64,000 bases of DNA, taken from assembly GCF_017573545.1 (NCBI RefSeq), contig NZ_JAGEOK010000025.1, positions 1 through 64,000 on the forward strand, read 5' to 3'. A program made the translations under genes and the position numbers. The stretch comes from Actinomadura nitritigenes (lineage in GTDB: Bacteria > Actinomycetota > Actinomycetes > Streptosporangiales > Streptosporangiaceae). Every line of letters begins with the position of its first letter. The first letter of the stretch is position 1. Of the stretch, positions 59,578 to 64,000 are shown in pieces. A model generated the notes under the pieces. That model searched no databases. It was not told where the DNA came from and saw nothing but the letters and a program-made list of their open reading frames with translations.

Positions 59578-60351
59578 ATGAGCGAAAACACCGATGTCCT
59601 CGTCGAACGCGACGGCGCCTTCACCACCGTCACCATGAACCGCCCGCGCCGCCGCAACGCTCTGTCCCGCACCTTCCTGCTGCGGCTCACCGACGCGTTC
59701 ACCGAGGTCGCGGACACCGACGCCCGCGGGGTGATCCTCGCCGCGAACGGGCCCGTCTTCTCCGCCGGGCACGACTTCGCCGACATGGCCGGCGCGTCCC
59801 ACGCCGACGTCCGCGACCTGCTGCGCGTCTGCACCGACCTCATGCGGACGATCCAGTCCGTCCCGCAGGTGGTGATCGCCCGCGTGCACGGCCTCGCCAC
59901 CGCCGCCGGCTGCCAGCTCGTCGCGTCCTGCGACCTCGCCGTCGCCGCCGAGAGCGCCGCGTTCGCCGCCCCCGGCGGCAAGGGCGGCTGGTTCTGCCAC
60001 ACCCCCCTCGTCGCGATCTCCCGCAACGTCGGCCGCAAACGCGCCGCCGAGATGGCCCTCACCGGCGACACCGTCGACGCCGCCACCGCGGCCGACTGGG
60101 GCCTCGTCAACTACGCCGTCCCCGACGACGACCTCGACAAGGCCACCCTCGCCCTCCTCCAGCGCGCCACCCAGGGCAGCCCGCGCAGCAAGGCCCTCGG
60201 CAAGCAGGCCATGTACGCCCAGCTCGACCGTCCCGAAGCCGACGCCTACGCCTACGCCGTCGAGGTCATGGCCGCCTCCAGCCAGACCCCCGAAGCCCAG
60301 GAGGGCATGCGGGCCTTCCTGGACAAGCGCCGCCCCACCTGGCCCGCCTGA
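59578..60351 (+). CDS. Enoyl-CoA hydratase/isomerase-family protein
   Basis: 257 residues. Crotonase fold: NRPRRRNALSRTFLLRL, VFSAGHDFADMAGA (oxyanion hole 1) and HGLATAAGCQLVASCDLAVA (oxyanion hole 2). The Glu normally used for hydration near residue 141 falls in GKGGWFCHTP, where no acidic residue is obvious, so it may be an isomerase or another crotonase activity. AGGAG precedes the ATG. Confidence 0.9.
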   Translation: MSENTDVLVERDGAFTTVTMNRPRRRNALSRTFLLRLTDAFTEVADTDARGVILAANGPVFSAGHDFADMAGASHADVRDLLRVCTDLMRTIQSVPQVVIARVHGLATAAGCQLVASCDLAVAAESAAFAAPGGKGGWFCHTPLVAISRNVGRKRAAEMALTGDTVDAATAADWGLVNYAVPDDDLDKATLALLQRATQGSPRSKALGKQAMYAQLDRPEADAYAYAVEVMAASSQTPEAQEGMRAFLDKRRPTWPA

Positions 60352-60397
60352 CCCCGCCCCGGCCGCTTCTCGCTGGCCCCCGCCGACGACCCGCCGC

Positions 60398-60403
60398 TAA
60401 GAT
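60398..60403 (+). promoter_or_regulatory. Putative -10 element of the tRNA gene
   Basis: TAAGAT lies about 50 bp upstream of the tRNA 5' end in otherwise GC-rich sequence. No convincing -35 was found. Confidence 0.35.
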
Positions 60404-60452
60404 GGCACCCGGCACGCCCCCGACCGCAGCGTCACGACGGGGCGCCGCCCCC

Positions 60453-60526
60453 GGGGTGGTAGCTCAGCTGGTCAGAGCAGGAGACTCATAATCTCCCGGT
60501 CGCGGGTTCGAGTCCCGCCCGCCCTA
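60453..60526 (+). tRNA. tRNA-Met (CAT anticodon)
   Basis: 74 nt fold into a full cloverleaf: acceptor 60453-60459/60519-60525 (one G-U at each end region), D-stem GCTC/GAGC, anticodon stem GGAGA/TCTCC with loop CTCATAA, T-stem GCGGG/CCCGC with loop TTCGAGT, discriminator A60526. CCA is not encoded. The anticodon is CAT at 60487-60489. The lack of the initiator's C1-A72 mismatch and three G-C anticodon pairs points to elongator Met; a lysidine-modified Ile tRNA is a less likely alternative. Confidence 0.93.
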
Positions 60527-60546
60527 CGAGCTCGGCTCACATGCTC

Positions 60547-60711
60547 ATCGGCCTACGGCCGATTTCGCCCGGGCCGCCGTTTCTTCTGGGGGGCGACCCC
60601 CAGACCCCGGCCTGGGCTGTTCGGCGACCTTCGGTCGCCTTCCCGCCAGCGTGGTCTCCTTCTGGGGGGCGACCCCCAGACCCCCGGTGTAGGGGCTCCG
60701 CCCCCACGCCC
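60547..60711. repeat. Array of strong hairpins downstream of tRNA-Met
   Basis: No gene. Successive hairpins: ATCGGCC-tac-GGCCGAT (60547-60563), TCTGGGGG-gcga-CCCCCAGA (60585-60604), GGCGACC-ttc-GGTCGCC (about 60622-60638), the same TCTGGGGG hairpin again (60661-60680), and AGGGGC-tcc-GCCCC near 60692-60706. The two identical 20-bp hairpins carry a GNRA (GCGA) loop and are followed by CCCC. None has a T-tract. Confidence 0.75.
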
Positions 60712-60835
60712 CCTCCCGGTACAGGCTGGCGCACACCGACCGCTGCAGCCGCCGGTGAGCCGTCCTGCAAAGCGGCACACGCGCCTCGGGCGGTACGAGC
60801 ACCGATCGGACCGCCCGCACGGGTGCGCTGCTTTG

Positions 60836-61018
60836 GCCCCGGCCACGCTGCGACCGGAACCGTCGCGATCGCGAGCGAAGCCGGATTCGAGCTTGCGAGA
60901 ATCCGATCGCGCAGCGAGCCCCCAGGGCGAGTCGGAGCGATGCAGCGATCGCACGCATTGCCCGTTGAAGGGAGGGCCCCCAGGGCCCGACCGCCGAGGG
61001 CGGTGCAATCAACACAGC
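60836..61018 (-). repeat. Dispersed repeat, copy B
   Basis: 183 bp, inverted relative to and about 87% identical with 17574-17754. It lies in the gene-free stretch after tRNA-Met. The open frames on its minus strand (up to 180 codons) are by-products of its GC content; they lack ribosome sites and homology. Confidence 0.8.
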
Positions 61019-61092
61019 GATCGCCCGCATCGCCCGTTGAAGGGAGGGCCCCAGGGCCCGACCGCCGAGGGCGGTGCAATCAACACAGCGAT
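60950..61092. repeat. 71-72 bp tandem duplication at the end of copy B
   Basis: 60950-61021 and 61022-61092 differ at about three positions. Each unit spans the segment with GGGCCCGACCGCCGAGGGCG and ends AACACAGCGAT. So one end of the dispersed repeat has been duplicated. From here to 61171 nothing else is recognisable apart from the promoter region of the next gene. Confidence 0.85.
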
Positions 61093-61171
61093 CAACTCGT
61101 ACCCGAGGACTACGGGAAGTCAGACCTGGTACCGAGTGACTGGCGGGGTGACCGGTCGGTAGGGTCCGCGT

Positions 61172-61855
61172 ATGTCCAGACGATTCCTCGGTCTTGTCCC
61201 GCTGTCGCTCGTGCTGCTGGCCGGTGCGTGCGGGGGCGGCGGGTCCGGCAAGCCGGCGCCGAAGGCGGACTTCGACGGGGCGCAGACGCTGAAGCGGTCG
61301 GCCGGCGCCATGGCGGACCTGAAGAGCGTCGCGTTCACGGTGACGTCGGACGGCAAGACGCCGATCATGGTCAAGGGCGGCGACATGAAGCTGCTCCGGG
61401 ACGGCGACGCGCAGGGGACGCTGACCCTGGAGCAGTCGGGCCAGAACGTCGAGGCGAAGGTCGTCGCGAAGGGCGACACGTTCTACCTGGACGCGGGGAC
61501 GGGCGGCTGGCGGAAGCTGCCGAAGTCGATGGCGTCGGCGGTGTACGACCCGTCGGCGGTGCTGGACCCGAACCGGGGCATCGCCAAGCTGCTGGGCTCG
61601 CTGCAGGCGCCGAAGGCCGAGGCCGTGGAGAAGGTGGACGGCAAGGAGGCCTACCGGGTCGCGGCGACGCTGCCGCAGGACCAGGTCGGGGGGCTGATCC
61701 CGGGGATCGATGACGACCTCGCCGGGCAGGTGTGGGTGAGCAAGGCCGACGGGCGGCTGCTGAAGGTGCGGGGCGCGTTCCCGAAGGGGCAGGGCGCCGT
61801 CGTGATCACGTTCACCGACTTCAACGCCCCCTACAAGATCAGCGCACCGAAGTGA
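61172..61855 (+). CDS. lprG: LppX/LprAFG-family lipoprotein (LprG-like)
   Basis: 227 residues. Signal peptide with lipobox LAGAC (C20), then a single LprG fold of about 190 residues (FTVTSDGKTPIMVKGGDMKL, DTFYLDAGTGGWRKLPKS, GQVWVSKADGRLLKVRG). Mycobacterial LprG binds triacylated lipids in a hydrophobic pocket and ferries them to the envelope. The gene overlaps the next one (GTGA), an MFS transporter like Rv1410c/P55, exactly as in the mycobacterial lprG operon, which strengthens the call. Confidence 0.9.
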   Translation: MSRRFLGLVPLSLVLLAGACGGGGSGKPAPKADFDGAQTLKRSAGAMADLKSVAFTVTSDGKTPIMVKGGDMKLLRDGDAQGTLTLEQSGQNVEAKVVAKGDTFYLDAGTGGWRKLPKSMASAVYDPSAVLDPNRGIAKLLGSLQAPKAEAVEKVDGKEAYRVAATLPQDQVGGLIPGIDDDLAGQVWVSKADGRLLKVRGAFPKGQGAVVITFTDFNAPYKISAPK

Positions 61856-63372
61856 CCGCGCGGCGCGGGATCGCGATCGGGGCCGGCGGCGCGGTGGTGC
61901 TGCTGGCCGCGCTGGACGCCTACGTCGTGACGACGATCCTGATGCCGGTGGTGAAGGACCTGGGCGTCCCGGTGAACCGGCTGGAGCGGATCACGCCGGT
62001 CCTCACCGGGTTCCTGCTCGGGTATGTGGCGGCGATGCCGCTGCTCGGGCAGCTGTCGGACCGGTTCGGGAGGCGGCCGCTGCTGCAGGCGTGCCTGGTG
62101 TTCTTCGCGGCCGGGTCGGTGGTGACGGCGCTGGCGCAGGACGTGCCGGTGCTGACGGCGGGACGGGTCGTGCAGGGCGTGGCGGGCGGTGCGCTGCTGC
62201 CGGTGACGATGGCGCTGGCCGGGGACCTGTGGGACGAGCGGCGCCGGCCGGTGGTGCTGGGCGCGGTGGGCGCGGCGCAGGAGCTGGGGAGCGTGCTCGG
62301 GCCGCTGTACGGGGCGGGGATCGCGGCGGCGCTGGAGTGGCGCGCGATCTTCTGGATCAACGTGCCGCTGGCGGTGCTCGCGATCGTGGCGGTGCAGGTC
62401 ACGGTGCCGGGCGGGCGTCCGGAGGGGCCGCGCCCGGGGGTCGACGTGGTGGGCGGGCTGCTGCTGGCGGCGGGCCTGGCCCTGCTGGTCGTGGGGGTCT
62501 ACAACCCGGATCCGGAGAGGTCGGCGCTGCCGTCGTGGGGGCTGCCCGTGATGGCCGCGGGCGCCGTGGTGCTCGTGGTGTTCGTGGTGTGGGAGGTCAG
62601 GGCCCGGACGAGGCTGCTGGACCTCGGCGGTGTGCGGCGCGGGCCGCTGCTGGCGACGCTGGGCGTGAGCTTCCTGTCGGGGGCGGCGCTGATGGTGACG
62701 CTGGTGGACGTGGTGCTGGTCGCGCAGACCGTCCTGAACAAGGACGAGACCGAGGGCGCGCTGCTGCTGACGCGGTTCCTGGTGGCGCTGCCGGTCGCGG
62801 CGGTGGCGGGCGGGATCGTCGCGCGGCGCGTCGGCGAGCGGTGGCCGATGGCGGCGGGGATGCTCGTCTCGGCGGTGGGGTACGTGCTGATCGCGGGATG
62901 GCCGGCGGACCTGGCGCACGCGTCGTACGGGCCGCTTCCGCGGATGGACGTCGACCTCGTCGTGACGGGGCTCGGGCTGGGCCTGGTGATCGCGCCGGTG
63001 TCGTCGGCGGTGCTGGCGTTCGTGCCGCCGGCGCGGCACGGGGTGGCGTCGGCGGCCGTGGTGGTCGCGCGGATGATGGGGATGCTGCTCGGGGTCTCGG
63101 CGCTGTCGGCGTGGGGTTTCCACCGGTTCCACGTGCTGACGGCGCATCTGCAGCCGCCGCTGCCGTTCCTGATGTCGAAGGCGGAGTTCGCGAAGGAGAT
63201 GACCGCGTACAAGGCGGCGGTGCGGGACGCGCTGCGGGCGGAGTACCGGGAGATCTTCTGGATCACGGCGGGGATGTGCGTGCTGGGCGCCGTGCTGGCG
63301 CTCGTGGCGGGGGCGCGGCGGGCCGGCGCGGAGCCCGCGCCGGAACCGGCGGAGAGCCTGGCCGCCCGCTGA
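61852..63372 (+). CDS. MFS transporter, Rv1410c/P55-like partner of LprG
   Basis: 506 residues from a GTG overlapping the lprG stop, so translation is likely coupled. Fourteen membrane helices; LLAALDAYVVTTILMPVV in helix 1, motif A GQLSDRFGRRPLLQ and EWRAIFWINVPLAV are typical of DHA2. In mycobacteria the pair moves triacylglycerol and other lipids outward and affects drug tolerance. The lipid acyltransferase gene just downstream fits a lipid-export role here too. Confidence 0.9.
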   Translation: MTARRGIAIGAGGAVVLLAALDAYVVTTILMPVVKDLGVPVNRLERITPVLTGFLLGYVAAMPLLGQLSDRFGRRPLLQACLVFFAAGSVVTALAQDVPVLTAGRVVQGVAGGALLPVTMALAGDLWDERRRPVVLGAVGAAQELGSVLGPLYGAGIAAALEWRAIFWINVPLAVLAIVAVQVTVPGGRPEGPRPGVDVVGGLLLAAGLALLVVGVYNPDPERSALPSWGLPVMAAGAVVLVVFVVWEVRARTRLLDLGGVRRGPLLATLGVSFLSGAALMVTLVDVVLVAQTVLNKDETEGALLLTRFLVALPVAAVAGGIVARRVGERWPMAAGMLVSAVGYVLIAGWPADLAHASYGPLPRMDVDLVVTGLGLGLVIAPVSSAVLAFVPPARHGVASAAVVVARMMGMLLGVSALSAWGFHRFHVLTAHLQPPLPFLMSKAEFAKEMTAYKAAVRDALRAEYREIFWITAGMCVLGAVLALVAGARRAGAEPAPEPAESLAAR

Positions 63373-63373
63373 C

Positions 63374-63390
63374 CTCGCGGTTCGCGCGAG
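63374..63390 (+). terminator. Hairpin after the MFS gene
   Basis: CTCGCG-gttcg-CGCGAG begins two bases after the stop codon; 6-bp stem, no T-tract. Confidence 0.45.
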
Positions 63391-63410
63391 AAGCAAGGGT
63401 CGGAGAAGAA

Positions 63411-63428
63411 ATGGCCGGATCCGGCCAT
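63411..63428. promoter_or_regulatory. 18-bp perfect palindrome before the wax-ester synthase gene
   Basis: ATGGCCGGATCCGGCCAT is perfectly symmetrical without a spacer. It is 155 bp upstream of the acyltransferase start, between that gene and the MFS hairpin. It could be an operator or a second transcript-end structure. Confidence 0.45.
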
Positions 63429-63583
63429 GCTCGGCTGCCACATCGCTCACACCGGCCCCATTCTCCCCGTGGTTCGCGCGGCGCCTGGTTAGCGTGGCGT
63501 GCCGCCGCCCGCGCGCCGCCCGGCCGGGCGGTGGCGCACATTCCCCCGACCCCGCGGAACCGCGGCAGAAAGACGGTGAGCCC

Positions 63584-64000
63584 GTGCATCGGATGAGCGG
63601 ACTGGACGCCAGCTTCTACCTCCTGGAGGACGAGAACACGCCCCTGCACGTCGCGTCGGTGGTCGTCTTCGAGGGGCCCGCGCCCTCGTACGGCGACGTG
63701 GTGAGGACGATCGCCGCGAAGCTGCCGCTCGTCCCCCGGTACCGGCAGCGCGTGCGGGGCGTCCCCTTGCACCTCGGGCGGCCCGTCTGGGTGGACGATC
63801 CGCATTTCAACATCCTGTACCACGTCCGCCACACCGCCCTCCCGGCGCCGGGCAACGACGAGCAGCTGCGCAACCTGTCCGGCCGGGTCCTCGCGCAGCG
63901 CCTCGACCCGGCGAAGCCGCTGTGGGAGATCTGGCTGGTCGAGGGCCTGACCGGCGGGCGCTGGGCGCTGATCGCGAAGGTGCACCACTGCATGGTGGAC
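63584..64000 (+). CDS. Wax ester synthase/diacylglycerol acyltransferase, N-terminal part
   Basis: 139 residues visible before the right edge. HRMSGLDASFYLLEDENTPL is the standard N-terminus of the bacterial WS/DGAT (Tgs) family; PLVPRYRQRVRGVPLHLGRP, DPAKPLWEIWLVEGL and AKVHHCMVD follow. The last residues are the start of the HHxxxDG active site, so the enzyme is probably intact beyond the window. It makes triacylglycerol or wax esters from acyl-CoA. GTG 63584 or ATG 63593 could be the start; family starts with M-H-R-M-S favour the GTG. Confidence 0.93.
   Translation, partial: MHRMSGLDASFYLLEDENTPLHVASVVVFEGPAPSYGDVVRTIAAKLPLVPRYRQRVRGVPLHLGRPVWVDDPHFNILYHVRHTALPAPGNDEQLRNLSGRVLAQRLDPAKPLWEIWLVEGLTGGRWALIAKVHHCMVD

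Noticed and set aside
60537..61079. Minus-strand open frames of 150-180 codons after the tRNA
   Set aside because: They lie in the dispersed repeat and hairpin array, lack ribosome sites, and the same DNA reads similarly open in more than one frame.
60527..61171. Integrated prophage or integrative element at tRNA-Met
   Set aside because: No integrase, excisionase or repeated tRNA 3' end was found; only non-coding repeats are present.

Overview
This 64 kb window comes from the chromosome of a very GC-rich filamentous actinobacterium. The best guess is Actinomadura or another member of the Thermomonosporaceae. That rests on the base composition, the frequent GTG starts, several F420-linked genes (an F420:NADPH oxidoreductase and two LLM-class flavin/F420 oxidoreductases), actinobacterial families such as DUF574 methyltransferases and DUF5685, an LprG-type lipoprotein with its MFS partner, and a wax-ester/diacylglycerol acyltransferase. 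It is an inference from gene content; no 16S gene is present. Apart from the repeats there is no integrase, transposase, plasmid or phage gene, and no CRISPR array.

Layout. 0-10 kb: a SpoIIE-type phosphatase cut by the left edge, a TetR/MFS efflux operon with duplicated operator sites, panB, a winged-helix plus membrane protein pair, a lone Dpp/Opp-type ABC permease, npdG, an SIS-like protein, a 59-residue conserved protein and map. 10-17 kb: a helix-hairpin-helix membrane protein, a LigD-like phosphoesterase fused to a decayed ligase domain, a divergent NmrA/HxlR pair, a YdjM hydrolase, and an overlapping response regulator/histidine kinase/lipoprotein operon. 17-26 kb: a GT-C membrane glycosyltransferase carrying an inserted dispersed repeat, a baeRF3 protein, a TetR/LLM pair, an acyl-CoA ligase with a second LLM enzyme, and a NarL/DesK two-component system. 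26-36 kb: CopC and a CopD-CtaG fusion, a FadD17-like ligase, a DUF5685 protein with a cysteine-packed tail, XRE-TPR and PucR-type regulators, and an AzgA-type purine permease. 36-48 kb: glycerate kinase, DUF574 methyltransferase, alanine dehydrogenase, histidine phosphatase, CsoR, a MarR/DHA2 efflux pair, an MpaB-type oxygenase, CutA, gamma-glutamyltransferase and an APC permease.

48.4-52.6 kb holds the most unusual block: four closely spaced co-directional genes for an NrtR-like Nudix regulator, a J-domain/pseudokinase protein, a von Willebrand A (MIDAS) protein and a PurA paralogue that has lost the canonical aspartate-binding loop. I propose it as a nucleotide-metabolite-responsive system that may be undescribed. 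Next come an NCS1 nucleobase transporter with an IPNS-like oxygenase, a secreted hydrolase, a BKACE protein, a zinc metallopeptidase lipoprotein, a thiamine-binding protein and an enoyl-CoA hydratase. The right end has tRNA-Met(CAT), a 640-bp gene-free stretch of hairpins and dispersed repeats, the lprG/P55-like pair and a truncated wax-ester synthase.

Two sequence-level themes recur. A dispersed repeat of about 180 bp occurs both inside the glycosyltransferase gene and, inverted, downstream of the tRNA. Short tandem duplications also straddle the stop codons of several genes, three of them within 2.3 kb (11.1-13.4 kb).
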